DNA of 42,628 nt. Origin: Saprospiraceae bacterium. Lineage in GTDB: Bacteria; Bacteroidota; Bacteroidia; Chitinophagales; Saprospiraceae. Shown here piece after piece: positions 7,821-16,239 of the stretch. The notes beneath the pieces were generated by a model. That model was given only the letters and a program-made list of their open reading frames with translations. It was not told the origin of the DNA and ran no database searches. The stretch's first letter is position 1; each line of letters starts with the position of its first letter. The translations under genes and the position numbers were made by a program. The stretch covers positions 1 to 42,628 of the forward strand of contig JAJTER010000045.1 in the NCBI GenBank assembly GCA_021299835.1. Reading direction: 5' to 3'.

Positions 7821-9033
7821 ATTGCCAGGACAATGAAATGATTCCCCACAGAAAAAAGAATGAATTATAGGTATTAGAAACGAGCGGAAAATATCCAAAA
7901 ATCAGTAAAAATATCAGACTACTCAAGCCCTTGGGGATGCTACTTAGAACGATAAAAAGTAGTGCAAAAGAAACTTTTAACAATAACAAAAACCAGCCAC
8001 CTTCTATTAAAATTCTTTCCAGTTCTTCTTCAAAATAACCATATTTAAGAATACCCAGTGAAATACCCCAAATTTCGTTAGCCCCCTGGTAAGTGCATCC
8101 AAGACCATAACCGAACCATTCATTTTCACTGGAAAAGAAAAACATATTTTTCCAAGGAGTAATAAATCTACTGGTCTGCTCGCCTGAATCAACATTGGTG
8201 GTTACCCTATCCGTTAAGTTAAAAATAGGTTCTAAAATCCATTCTTTGAAGTCTGGCAGCAGCATGAGAAGTATAAAAAGAAGGCATGAAAATAGCCCGT
8301 AAATGAGATAACCTGATGTTGATCTCTCCCCGGCAAATCTTGAGGCTATCAGTATTAAAATAAAGGCGAAAGTAACAGCCCGACTACCATTTAGCGTAGC
8401 TAAAATAGCCAGACAAACCTCATGAAAAAACATAACTAATTGATTTACCTTATATTGAATATTAACAAACCATAATTGAAAACTCATAAATAGAATATAT
8501 GCACCAAAACCACTGACGTAACTAAAAGTACCCGTAACCCTGGCGCTTTCACCCATTAAAGCAATATCACCAATAGCATTAAAATTGGCATATTGATTTA
8601 TTAAATGGTGAGGAGGCAGCACATATTGAAAAACGGCTAAAATAGTTTCAATAGAAAGAATGAGCAACAAAACAGGATAAAAACGCCCCCAATTTACCTT
8701 GTTACTATTCGCTAAAAAAACAAATAAAGAGGTCCAAAACCCACCGTGTAGCAGGAATCCTGACAATGAATGAAAAAAGCCACATCCTCCGGGAAGCAGG
8801 GCCAAGACAAATAAAAAGGATAAATGAGCAAATAAAAATGGATAAATTTTACTTTGATTCCATGGATAAAATCCAATACAGAATATCCAGGGAATAAGCA
8901 GTTGAAAAGCTAATAAGCCATGATTAACAACATCGGGAAGTAACAACCACTTACGGATTGCACCCGAAAAAACAGAAAACAGTAAAAGGAATAAAAAGAA
9001 AAATTCCCTCTTTGAAAATCCTGCTAACAGCAT
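7789..9033 (-). CDS. Wzy/O-antigen ligase-like polytopic membrane protein
   Basis: The 414-residue protein is almost wholly hydrophobic, with about 11-12 predicted membrane helices from residue 10 to the end. A larger periplasmic loop near 255-325 contains ITPWKNMFFFSSENEWFGYGLG, the region where Wzy_C/O-antigen ligase proteins carry their functional loop. The segment ARVTGTFSYVSGFGAYILF around 165-185 resembles that of Wzy-like polymerases in other bacteria. In this cluster its best role is polymerising undecaprenyl-linked repeat units at the periplasmic face. The chain-length partner (435-1460) and exporter (1463-4120) are in the same locus. It overlaps the upstream glycosyltransferase by 10 bp. 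Polymerase and ligase cannot be told apart from sequence alone, but cluster position favours polymerase. Confidence 0.75.
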   Translation of the reverse strand: MLLAGFSKREFFFLFLLLFSVFSGAIRKWLLLPDVVNHGLLAFQLLIPWIFCIGFYPWNQSKIYPFLFAHLSFLFVLALLPGGCGFFHSLSGFLLHGGFWTSLFVFLANSNKVNWGRFYPVLLLILSIETILAVFQYVLPPHHLINQYANFNAIGDIALMGESARVTGTFSYVSGFGAYILFMSFQLWFVNIQYKVNQLVMFFHEVCLAILATLNGSRAVTFAFILILIASRFAGERSTSGYLIYGLFSCLLFILLMLLPDFKEWILEPIFNLTDRVTTNVDSGEQTSRFITPWKNMFFFSSENEWFGYGLGCTYQGANEIWGISLGILKYGYFEEELERILIEGGWFLLLLKVSFALLFIVLSSIPKGLSSLIFLLIFGYFPLVSNTYNSFFFLWGIISLSWQYEQKNRFLHS

Positions 9034-10163
9034 GAAAATAGTGTAGGATAGTCCTCCTCAGTTTTGTTATTAGAAATGTAAGATGCTGCGCATTGTAAAG
9101 CTCCATCGCAATATAACTGGTATTGCACGTCATCTAAATGAATCAATTGATTTAACAAAAGAGACATTTTGCTAAAATCATCTAAAATAAAACCTCCCCT
9201 ATTTTCTCCAATATTCCCCCAAGGTGTATGGCTACTAATAATCACAGGCATACCCCTTGCCAAACATTCAAAAATAGCAAAAGAAAAATTTTCACCAGCA
9301 GATGGTAAAATCATAAAATGTTCCTCATTTACAATTAAATAGTCATCTAAAGAAGGTACACATCCTTTATAACATACCCTATCACCAAGTAAATTAATAG
9401 TGGGTAAACAATAATTTTCCCAATAAAACAGATCTTCCATTGGCCCGACAATAGATAATAAAACAGATGGATGGCTACGTAACAGACAGTCAAGAACAAG
9501 ATGTAGATTTTTCTTAGGAGATATTCTACTGTAAAAAAACAGACGAAGTGACCCAGCCCTTTTTTGAATAAAATGAAGCCTCTTCTTTAGAGGAGGAACA
9601 GTTAATTGAGTGCTAACTATGGATGCTTTTTGACCGAAAATATGTTGAATCTGACTAAATTCATGGTTTGAAGTAGCCTGCCATCTAATTTTATTATGCA
9701 GGCCGAGCCCTATAAAAACTTTTAGATAAAGCCATTTTTTAAAATATTTTTGGTTGAGAGACCCTTTATCCAACATACCATGTGGACAAATAATAATTGG
9801 ACATTTACAAAGTAACGCCCAAAAGAGGGGTATTAAAAAAAAATAGAAACCATAAATACCCTGCAAATAGATCCAGTCAGGTGTAAAGGAAAAAAAATGT
9901 CTATACATTTTAGCAGAAATAAATCCTTTATTTGCATACCAAACGGGAAAGAATCTTTCCCCAAATTTTCTATTTGTCCATTTATCAGGAAAAATATCTT
10001 TGTAAGGAGTTACTTTATTTAAATCGACATTGGAAGTGACCATTCGAATATTAAATATATTGGCCCCAGATAGAAAGTGAAAAGAGGCCGTCTGCATTCC
10101 CCCCGCCAAATACCCAGGACTAAAATATTCCTGGAATATAAGAATTTTAGGTGATTGAATCAT
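9024..10163 (-). CDS. GT4-family glycosyltransferase
   Basis: The 379-residue protein opens KILIFQEYFSPGYLAGGMQTA, the typical GT4 N-terminal strand and glycine loop. ICPHGMLDKGSLNQKYFKKW near 125-145 matches the hinge-proximal loop of this group. The C-terminal domain has LRLFFYSRISPKKNLHLVLDC, then LSIVGPMED, CYKGCVPSLDDYLIVNEEHFMILPS, and AGENFSFAIFECLARGMPVIIS with the conserved Glu that binds the donor. It should add a sugar to the lipid-linked intermediate. It sits 9 bp after the previous glycosyltransferase gene and overlaps the Wzy-like gene by 10 bp. Donor specificity is not visible. Confidence 0.85.
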   Translation of the reverse strand: MIQSPKILIFQEYFSPGYLAGGMQTASFHFLSGANIFNIRMVTSNVDLNKVTPYKDIFPDKWTNRKFGERFFPVWYANKGFISAKMYRHFFSFTPDWIYLQGIYGFYFFLIPLFWALLCKCPIIICPHGMLDKGSLNQKYFKKWLYLKVFIGLGLHNKIRWQATSNHEFSQIQHIFGQKASIVSTQLTVPPLKKRLHFIQKRAGSLRLFFYSRISPKKNLHLVLDCLLRSHPSVLLSIVGPMEDLFYWENYCLPTINLLGDRVCYKGCVPSLDDYLIVNEEHFMILPSAGENFSFAIFECLARGMPVIISSHTPWGNIGENRGGFILDDFSKMSLLLNQLIHLDDVQYQLYCDGALQCAASYISNNKTEEDYPTLFSCC

Positions 10164-10172
10164 TTAGCTTAT

Positions 10173-11360
10173 TTAGGTGACGTTGATAACCTTTTCCAGA
10201 CTTTTAATTACACCAGATTCGTAATTTTCCCATGTAAAAGATGAAACATTAATGGCTGCTTGAATACCCATTTTCTTTGTTAGCGCAGGTTTATAAAGTA
10301 AGGTTAGCAATACATTTATCCACTCATTTTCAATGAGAGGCAAAATAAAACCCACTTTATCGTCAATACATTCCGATGCGCCCACCTCCTCACTTACGAT
10401 AACAGGCAAGCCGCAAGCCATGGCTTCCACTACAGCCATACCCCAACTATCCAAGTAGGATGGAAACACAAAAACATCGGCCTTTTGAAGATAATCTCCC
10501 ACTGAAGACTGGTCTTTGATGCCACCAAAGAAAATATTGGGAAGATTAGTTTTACCGCTAAATGAACGAGCGTTGGAACCAATGAGCGTAAGCGAAATGG
10601 GAAAGTCAATCAGTCTTTCCATTAATTTCAACAAAAATAAAACACCTTTAGCTTCGGATAAATTACCAACAAAAATCAACTTAAGCGAATGATTATCAGG
10701 TACAGGATATTGAATTTTTCGATAAAAAAGTTGAGGGTCAAAGCCGAGGTATATTGATAAAATTTTACTTGACGAAATGCCAGCTTTTAATAGTGATACC
10801 TTCATTTTTAAAGAAATAACCAGAATAATATCTGCCAACTCATACTCAATCAGTTTAACTTTCTGAATTTTGTCAAATAAAAAAATGCTCCCCCATTCTT
10901 TATTAAGAAATGAATATTTGTGTCGAATGATTTTCAAATCATAGACATGTATCTGCGCAAGATCAAGAATACAAATGCCCTTATATTTTTTAACTAAGAG
11001 GAAAGAATTTTTGCACGATTTTTCCGAACCGATTAAGATTTGTGGTTGATATTTTTTCACCTGTCGAGACACCCAAAAATCGTGCAAACGATCTCTCATA
11101 AAATTTCTTCTTTCTCCTCGAAGAAAAAGACGAAGGATAATTTCTCTTAGCCACCAATAAAATGGAACCATCATTTGATTTACAGGAACTAAAAGACTTT
11201 TTCTTTGCTGAAAAAAGGGCCACTTTCTCAAAAAAAATGGAGGATTAAACAGGATAGAGGAGAGCCAATAGATCTTTCCATTAAACACCTTGCTTAAAGA
11301 AAGGACCAAATGAGGCGTATGTTGTTTTGAAGGATTAGTAACGAAAATGATTCCTGGCAA
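10173..11360 (-). CDS. GT4-family glycosyltransferase
   Basis: The 395-residue protein has a divergent, basic N-terminal domain with a possible amphipathic membrane-contact stretch (FYWWLREIILRLFL, about 68-81). The C-terminal GT-B domain is standard: LKLIFVGNLSEAKGVLFLLK, ISLTLIGSNA, DVFVFPSYLDSWGMAVVEAM, then CGLPVIVSEEVGASECI. The glutamate pair around SWGMAVVEAM matches the EX7E donor site. Its start overlaps the upstream gene by 26 bp, so translation is probably coupled. It belongs to the polysaccharide operon and likely adds one residue of the repeat unit. Confidence 0.83.
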   Translation of the reverse strand: MPGIIFVTNPSKQHTPHLVLSLSKVFNGKIYWLSSILFNPPFFLRKWPFFQQRKSLLVPVNQMMVPFYWWLREIILRLFLRGERRNFMRDRLHDFWVSRQVKKYQPQILIGSEKSCKNSFLLVKKYKGICILDLAQIHVYDLKIIRHKYSFLNKEWGSIFLFDKIQKVKLIEYELADIILVISLKMKVSLLKAGISSSKILSIYLGFDPQLFYRKIQYPVPDNHSLKLIFVGNLSEAKGVLFLLKLMERLIDFPISLTLIGSNARSFSGKTNLPNIFFGGIKDQSSVGDYLQKADVFVFPSYLDSWGMAVVEAMACGLPVIVSEEVGASECIDDKVGFILPLIENEWINVLLTLLYKPALTKKMGIQAAINVSSFTWENYESGVIKSLEKVINVT

Positions 11361-12354
11361 AATGTCTGATTATAGGTAGATAAATGAGATTAGCGTGCGC
11401 TAAAATATCGTGATCCGCATACCATTTTCTTACATTTGAAGCTAAAAAGGAGGGAGATTCATAAACATCTTCATCCATTTTTTGAAAATGAAAATCCGCA
11501 AATAAACCATCCAGACAGGCAAAATAATCGTCCTTTGAAGTGCCTGCCATGATAGCTAATCCATGAGAAGCGAAAGCGGCAAAAACGCCAGACTTGCAAA
11601 AATAATCGGGTGAATAGGCAGTTAAAATACCGTATTTACAGGAGGAAAGAATACATGATATTTCAATAGCACTTAAAAAGCCGAGGTGAATAACAGGAAC
11701 AGGCAATACTGGAGGTGAAGAATCGACGACGCCGATATCTATAATTTTAGTCCATTTCCAGTGTTGTGCTATATGGCCGTAGTATTTTTCCAAAAGGGAA
11801 TAGGCCTTTCGCTTCACCTCCAAATTCCCCCATAGTACAGCATAATTATTTCTCATTTCAAAAGGAATAACAAAAGTGGGCGAAGGGATATTTGAAAAAA
11901 CGGGAAATTTAAATACAGGAGAGGTAAAATAGGGTTCAAATACATGGCCGCTCGTTACCGCATAATCAGCTATTTTCGATAAACGAAGGAAAAGAAATTT
12001 CTGATATTTCTGCAGATAAAAGCTGCTTTTCCAGGGAATATTAGATACTGCAAAGAGTTCATGAAAAGTGACAAGAAATTGATTTCTCTTATTTTGCTTC
12101 CATTTTTCAAGGGCGCGAACCAAATTCCCAGGTATTCCTCGGGCGGAATATCCATACCCAACGTAATGCAGATGAACCATAGAAAAGGAATTGACTACCC
12201 TTAAAATAGTCTTTTCGGAAGAACTAGATAGTGATACAACACAAAATTCGACCGTAGTTTCCATAGAAAGCGCCGAAGAAAGGATGTTGGCAAAATCCTG
12301 CACTCCGTTTACAGTAGGAGGAAATGCCGGCGTAATAACCAGACATTTCAGCAT
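11335..12354 (-). CDS. divergent glycosyltransferase, first gene of the packed operon
   Basis: The 339-residue protein begins LKCLVITPAFPPTVNGVQDFA, a GT4 N-terminal signature: first strand, PPxxGGvq-like turn, helix. VHLHYVGYGYSARGIP and FLVTFHELFAVSNIPWKSSF also fit that domain. The C-terminal half is unusual. It has YAVLWGNLEVKRKAYSLLEKYYGH and GFLSAIEISCILSSCKYGILTA, but the usual GLP/EAMA donor loop is replaced by YSPDYFCKSGVFAAFASHGLAIMAG. It may therefore be a GT4 with an altered donor pocket, or one that needs a partner. It is first in the unit running to 4310 and is preceded by a 176-nt leader with two hairpins. Confidence 0.65.
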   Translation of the reverse strand: MLKCLVITPAFPPTVNGVQDFANILSSALSMETTVEFCVVSLSSSSEKTILRVVNSFSMVHLHYVGYGYSARGIPGNLVRALEKWKQNKRNQFLVTFHELFAVSNIPWKSSFYLQKYQKFLFLRLSKIADYAVTSGHVFEPYFTSPVFKFPVFSNIPSPTFVIPFEMRNNYAVLWGNLEVKRKAYSLLEKYYGHIAQHWKWTKIIDIGVVDSSPPVLPVPVIHLGFLSAIEISCILSSCKYGILTAYSPDYFCKSGVFAAFASHGLAIMAGTSKDDYFACLDGLFADFHFQKMDEDVYESPSFLASNVRKWYADHDILAHANLIYLPIIRHFARNHFRY

Positions 12355-12401
12355 AGAAAAGAAAAAAAGAGATATTTCAAATAAAAAAGCAAGGCACCGA
12401 T

Positions 12402-12445
12402 AAGTCGCGAAGACTTGACCGGGTGAAAGGAATCAATTACCCGGT
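12402..12445. repeat. two tandem inverted repeats in the operon leader
   Basis: Two perfect hairpins lie side by side upstream of the glycosyltransferase gene that starts at 12354. The first has a 5-bp stem AAGTC/GACTT (12402-12406 with 12412-12416). The second has a 7-bp stem ACCGGGT/ACCCGGT (12418-12424 with 12439-12445) and a 14-nt loop. Neither is followed by a U-run on either strand. They could be leader RNA structure or an operator for the operon; the sequence alone does not decide. Confidence 0.4.
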
Positions 12446-12507
12446 AAGAATAAGGCAAATAAAATGTATGCGCAAAAAAACGAACTTATTAGATCGGACA
12501 GAAACAG

Positions 12508-12531
12508 GGGTTTTTCAATTTGTTAAAACCC
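12508..12531 (-). terminator. possible terminator after the UDP-sugar dehydrogenase gene
   Basis: On the minus strand a 7-bp stem GGGTTTT/AAAACCC starts at the last base of the dehydrogenase stop codon and closes over a 10-nt loop. It is followed by CCTGTTTCTGTC, which is only moderately U-rich. Partial termination between the sugar-nucleotide genes and the glycosyltransferase operon is plausible. Confidence 0.4.
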
Positions 12532-13829
12532 TACAATCGCCAATAACTGACCCCTAATTCCCTTAAATCCTTCTCGTTGCAAATACCTTTAATATCAAAT
12601 AAAATGGGAGAATCATTCATCAATTTCCTGAAATCAGCTGCACTATATTTTCTAAAATCAGCGTGAGCAACCGCTACAATGATGGCATCATAGTTACCCG
12701 CAGGCTCGTCAATTAAGGTAAGTTTATATTCATGTGCTACTTCATTTGGTGAAGCATTTGGATCTACTAAATGGACGTTGACAGAATATCCCATAATCTC
12801 TCTGGCTAAATCCGCTACTTTTGAATTACGAATATCCGATACATCTTCCTTGAAGGTTAAACCCATGATAAGAATTTTACACTGCGATGGGTTTTTACCT
12901 ATTTGAAGTAAACTCTGTGTTAATTTTTTTGCAATGTAAGCCGGCATATTATTATTGACCCTGCGTCCAGACAAGATAACCTCCGGAGAATAGCCATATT
13001 GCTGTGCTTTATAGGTCAGATAATAAGGATCAACACCGATACAATGTCCTCCCACTAAACCCGGGAAGAATTTTAAAAAATTCCATTTTGTACCTGCAGC
13101 TTCCAGAACGTCGTGTGTGCTGATACCCATTTTGTCAAAAATAACAGCTAATTCATTCATCAAAGCGATATTTAAATCGCGCTGTGTATTTTCGATGACC
13201 TTAGCCGCTTCGGCTGCTTTAATGGTTTTAGCTTTAAATACACCAGGTTCAATGATTGAACCATAAACATCCGCAATAATTTCGAGTGCAGCCTCATCAT
13301 TTCCAGAAACCACCTTCGCAATTTTTGTAATCGTATGTTCTTTATCCCCAGGATTTATTCGTTCAGGAGAATATCCCAACTTAAAGTCCTTACCAACTTT
13401 TAGCCCTGAAACCTCTTCCAATATGGGTAAACAATCTTCTTCCGTACAACCCGGAAACACCGTTGACTCATAAACAACCACATCACCCTTTTTTAAGGCA
13501 CCACCAACTAATCGGGATGCACTTAAAACATAGCTTAAATCTGGCACATAATGTTCATCAACCGGCGTTGGGACCGTTACTATAAAAAAATTACCCTCCT
13601 TCAAGTCTGCCGCATCGGCCGTAAAGAAAATGTCTCTGTCTTGAAATTCTTCAGTATCTAACTCTTTAGAAGGATCAACTCCATTTCTCATCAAATCGAT
13701 TCGAGGCTGGCTGATATCAAAACCTATCACTTTGAAATGCTTAGCAAAAGCTAAGGCAATAGGGAGGCCAACATAACCTAAACCGATAACAGCTATTTTA
13801 TTTTGCTTATTTTTAAATTTAGTTATCAT
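12531..13829 (-). CDS. UDP-N-acetylglucosamine/glucose 6-dehydrogenase family (TviB/WbpA-like)
   Basis: The 432-residue protein is an NAD-dependent nucleotide-sugar 6-dehydrogenase. The Rossmann loop is VIGLGYVGLP (Gly16, Gly18, Gly21). Other motifs are VTVPTPVDEHYVPDL, YESTVFPGCTEED and LGYSPERINPGDKEHT. KAAEAAKVIENTQRDLNIAL contains the conserved Lys and Asn of the active site, and the catalytic Cys263 lies in GGHCIGVDPYYL. The longer substrate-binding GGHCIGVDPYYLTYKAQ version and the ERINPGDKEHT loop are closer to the TviB/WbpA group acting on UDP-GlcNAc than to UDP-glucose dehydrogenase (Ugd). It oxidises C6 twice to give a UDP-uronic acid for the polysaccharide. It follows the 4-epimerase gene by 6 bp, so the two enzymes likely work in series. 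Confidence 0.85.
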   Translation of the reverse strand: MITKFKNKQNKIAVIGLGYVGLPIALAFAKHFKVIGFDISQPRIDLMRNGVDPSKELDTEEFQDRDIFFTADAADLKEGNFFIVTVPTPVDEHYVPDLSYVLSASRLVGGALKKGDVVVYESTVFPGCTEEDCLPILEEVSGLKVGKDFKLGYSPERINPGDKEHTITKIAKVVSGNDEAALEIIADVYGSIIEPGVFKAKTIKAAEAAKVIENTQRDLNIALMNELAVIFDKMGISTHDVLEAAGTKWNFLKFFPGLVGGHCIGVDPYYLTYKAQQYGYSPEVILSGRRVNNNMPAYIAKKLTQSLLQIGKNPSQCKILIMGLTFKEDVSDIRNSKVADLAREIMGYSVNVHLVDPNASPNEVAHEYKLTLIDEPAGNYDAIIVAVAHADFRKYSAADFRKLMNDSPILFDIKGICNEKDLRELGVSYWRL

Positions 13830-13835
13830 GTGACA

Positions 13836-14879
13836 CTATTTATAATATGAATTATACCATTTAACGAACTCAAATATACCTGTTTTATAGTTTATTTTAG
13901 GTTGAAACCCTAATTTTTGTATCGGAGAAATATCTGAGAAAGTAGCTAATACATCGCCCGGCTGCATGGGCAGTAAATTGAGTGATGCCTTTTTACCCAA
14001 TTGTTTCTCAATTTCCTCTATAAAAGACATCAGTTTAACTGGCTGATTATTACCAATATTATATATTTTATAAGGGGCAGAAGAGGCTGCCAGATCGGCT
14101 GTTTCAGGGTTCCAGTTTTTGTCGGCCTGGGGTGGATTATTTATAACCAAATGTATTCCTTCGACGATATCACTAATGTAAGTAAAATCTCTTTCCATCA
14201 ATCCACTGTTAAAAACATCAATGGGCTTGCCTTTTTTTATGGCTTCTGTAAAGATAAATAAGGCCATGTCTGGTCTACCCCAGGGACCGTACACTGAAAA
14301 AAAGCGAAGACCCGTTGTCGGAGTACCAAAAAGGTGACTGTAGGTATGAGCCATCAGTTCATTACTTTTTTTTGAAGCCGCATACATTGAAATGGGATGA
14401 TCGACCCTTTGAGCGGTGGAAAAAGGCAATCGGGTATTTAAACCATAAACACTGGAGCTGGACGCATAAACCAAATGCTTCACAGGGTATGAACGGCAAG
14501 CTTCCAGTATATTAAGAAAACCTGTTATATTTGATTTTACATAAGTGTGTGGAAATCTAATGCTGTGCCCAACCCCTGCTTGTGCAGCCAGATTAACGAC
14601 GATATCGAAATGCTCCCGTTCAAATAAACGCATGATACCCGCCTCATCTTCCAATTGCATGCGAATAAATCTGAAGGAAGTATAAGTGACACTCTGGACT
14701 AGCTCTCCATCAACAATATTTTCATAAATACCCAGTTTCTTCAATCTGTTCCACTTTAAACCCGGATCGTAATAATCGTTGACAGCGTCAAAGCCTACTA
14801 CCTCGAAACCGTCTTTAAGCAGGTATTCCGCCAGATGAAATCCTATAAAACCAGCAACACCTGTAAGTAATATTTTCAA
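13836..14879 (-). CDS. UDP-glucuronate 4-epimerase-like SDR (LspL/WbtF-like)
   Basis: The 347-residue extended SDR has the NAD loop TGVAGFIGFHLAEYLL (Gly7, Gly10, Gly13), a D31-A-V-N-D-YYDPGLKWNRL segment typical of UDP-glucuronate 4-epimerases, LAAQAGVGHSIRFPHTYVKSN, and the catalytic YAASK (Tyr166, Lys170) with SSSSVYG before it. FFSVYGPWGRPDMALFIFTEAI is also characteristic of that group. It should invert C4 of a UDP-uronic acid made by the adjacent dehydrogenase, giving a galacto-configured uronic acid. In many family members the loop reads GVRYS; here it is GVGHS, so the residue usually placed near the carboxylate is changed. The substrate could be UDP-GlcA or its N-acetylated form. Confidence 0.82.
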   Translation of the reverse strand: MKILLTGVAGFIGFHLAEYLLKDGFEVVGFDAVNDYYDPGLKWNRLKKLGIYENIVDGELVQSVTYTSFRFIRMQLEDEAGIMRLFEREHFDIVVNLAAQAGVGHSIRFPHTYVKSNITGFLNILEACRSYPVKHLVYASSSSVYGLNTRLPFSTAQRVDHPISMYAASKKSNELMAHTYSHLFGTPTTGLRFFSVYGPWGRPDMALFIFTEAIKKGKPIDVFNSGLMERDFTYISDIVEGIHLVINNPPQADKNWNPETADLAASSAPYKIYNIGNNQPVKLMSFIEEIEKQLGKKASLNLLPMQPGDVLATFSDISPIQKLGFQPKINYKTGIFEFVKWYNSYYK

Positions 14880-14885
14880 AGTATG

Positions 14886-14926
14886 CTATTTTGTTAAAAA
14901 AAATAAAGCTAAAAGTACAAAATAGT
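14886..14926. repeat. 9-bp inverted repeat upstream of the epimerase gene
   Basis: CTATTTTGT (14886-14894) and ACAAAATAG (14918-14926) are perfect inverted copies with a 23-nt spacer, just upstream of the epimerase start at 14879. The spacer contains on the minus strand TACTTTTA, one base from the Bacteroidota -7 consensus. An operator bracketing a promoter is possible. In such AT-rich DNA, chance is a real alternative. Confidence 0.3.
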
Positions 14927-14982
14927 AAGAAAGTGAAAATAAAAAATTCAAATCTCAATTAACTTTAACCGAATAGCATTCT

Positions 14983-15000
14983 TTGTATTATACGATACAA
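14983..15000. repeat. 6-bp inverted repeat in the spacer after the DinB-like gene
   Basis: TTGTAT (14983-14988) and ATACAA (14995-15000) form a short hairpin with a 6-nt loop, 53 nt after the end of the polymerase-like gene on the minus strand. There is no U-run, so it is at best a weak terminator. The rest of the 173-nt spacer shows no coding sequence. Confidence 0.25.
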
Positions 15001-15052
15001 CTAATTCACCAACAATTATATAAACTATTTCAAACCAGCTTTTTTACAAAAT

Positions 15053-16192
15053 TCATATTTCCTTTGTACCTAAGGCGGCATCACCGAAACGACTTCGAAT
15101 ATGGTCTAAGGTTTTGAGTAAATGTATATTTTTAGTCCCCTGGTCAAACAAATCCAACTGAGGAGATCCACTCACCAAACCGGCGAGTTGTACGCCTATT
15201 AATCGAATACCCTGTCTTCTATCATAAAGAAGGGTCAATAGTCCAAAGGCCTCCCTTTCCAACGTACTATCGTTGCAGGTGGGCGTTAATTTTTTTTCCT
15301 TGCTGAAGGTATTAAAATCAGCGTAACGTATTTTAATCCGTAGTTTGGTACACAAGCACTTACGTTCACGTAATTGTTTGGAAAGTATGCTCAGGCAGGC
15401 AACTAAATGCCTTTTAAGTATCGCTAAATCAGTTATTTCCTTGTCTAACACTTGCTCATTTTGAAGTGTGTCTTGTTGAAGGTGCGGCACGACAGGAGAA
15501 TAATCCTCTGCATTTGCTTTTTTCCACAATTGCACCCCGGGTTTTCCAAATTCCCTCTCTAATAACCTTGGTGGTAATGCTGCCAAAAGACCAATTTGAC
15601 GAATCCCCATCAGATTTAATTTTCTGGAAATAATATCTCCGACACCGGGTAGTTTACGAACTGGTAGCGGAGATAAAAATCCTCTTTCTGTACCTTTTTC
15701 TATGAGTCGCGCGCCATTAGGTCTTGCTTCCAAAGTACCTATCCTGGCTACTAACTTATTAATAGCCAAGCCCATAGATAAAGGCAAATGGGTTTCTTTA
15801 AAAATACGTTGTTTAAGTTCTTCTGACCAGCGCCAGCAGCCAAAATATTTATCCATTCCCGTAAGATCGGCATAAAAAGCGTCTAAAGCAGCTCGCTCGC
15901 AGATAGGTACAGCCCCTTGAATTATTTCCTCAATGATTCCTGATTCCCGTTGGTAAGCCTCCATATCTCCCTGAATAATAATAGCTTCCGGGCACATTCT
16001 ACGAACCATCCGAATAGGCATACCGCTATGGATACCCCATTTACGAGCCTCAAAACTACAGGATGCCACGACACTTTGAACCCCATTTCCACTAACAATC
16101 AATGGCTTGTTTCTCAAACCAATGTTACGTCGGACTTCAACAGATGCAAAGAAAGAGTCTACATCCAAATGCAGGATAGCACGATCAAACAT
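15053..16192 (-). CDS. DinB-like Y-family DNA polymerase with altered catalytic motif (Glu to Ala)
   Basis: The 379-residue protein aligns along its length with the Bacteroidota branch of Y-family polymerases. It has a palm motif ILHLDVDSFFASVEV (metal Asp10), SVVASCSFEARKWGIHSGMPI fingers, LSMGLAINKLVARIGTLEARPNG, helix-hairpin-helix thumb LPGVGDIISRKLNLMGI, and a little-finger domain ending near 355. In the second metal motif, family members read S-I-D-E-F-Y-x-D-L-T-G. This protein reads A-L-D-A-F-Y-A-D-L-T-G: Asp104 is kept but the essential Glu is Ala105 (codon GCT, 15878-15880). Mutating that Glu in related enzymes removes polymerase activity, so this copy may be inactive or structural. 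The frame is otherwise intact. A good Bacteroidota promoter lies upstream. A canonical Pol IV is encoded at 26626-27705. Confidence 0.85.
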   Translation of the reverse strand: MFDRAILHLDVDSFFASVEVRRNIGLRNKPLIVSGNGVQSVVASCSFEARKWGIHSGMPIRMVRRMCPEAIIIQGDMEAYQRESGIIEEIIQGAVPICERAALDAFYADLTGMDKYFGCWRWSEELKQRIFKETHLPLSMGLAINKLVARIGTLEARPNGARLIEKGTERGFLSPLPVRKLPGVGDIISRKLNLMGIRQIGLLAALPPRLLEREFGKPGVQLWKKANAEDYSPVVPHLQQDTLQNEQVLDKEITDLAILKRHLVACLSILSKQLRERKCLCTKLRIKIRYADFNTFSKEKKLTPTCNDSTLEREAFGLLTLLYDRRQGIRLIGVQLAGLVSGSPQLDLFDQGTKNIHLLKTLDHIRSRFGDAALGTKEI

Positions 16193-16239
16193 AATACAAT
16201 AAAACTTTGTGCGATAAGGGTATAATAACTAGTACGCAT

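Noticed and set aside
7821-7898. Longer N-terminus for the glycosyltransferase ending at 6825
   Set aside because: The added residues are antisense-like and lie deep within the Wzy-like gene; ATG 7820 begins a standard GT4 strand.
14001-14261. Plus-strand open frame inside the epimerase gene
   Set aside because: Antisense to a well-supported catalytic domain; no start signal or domain.
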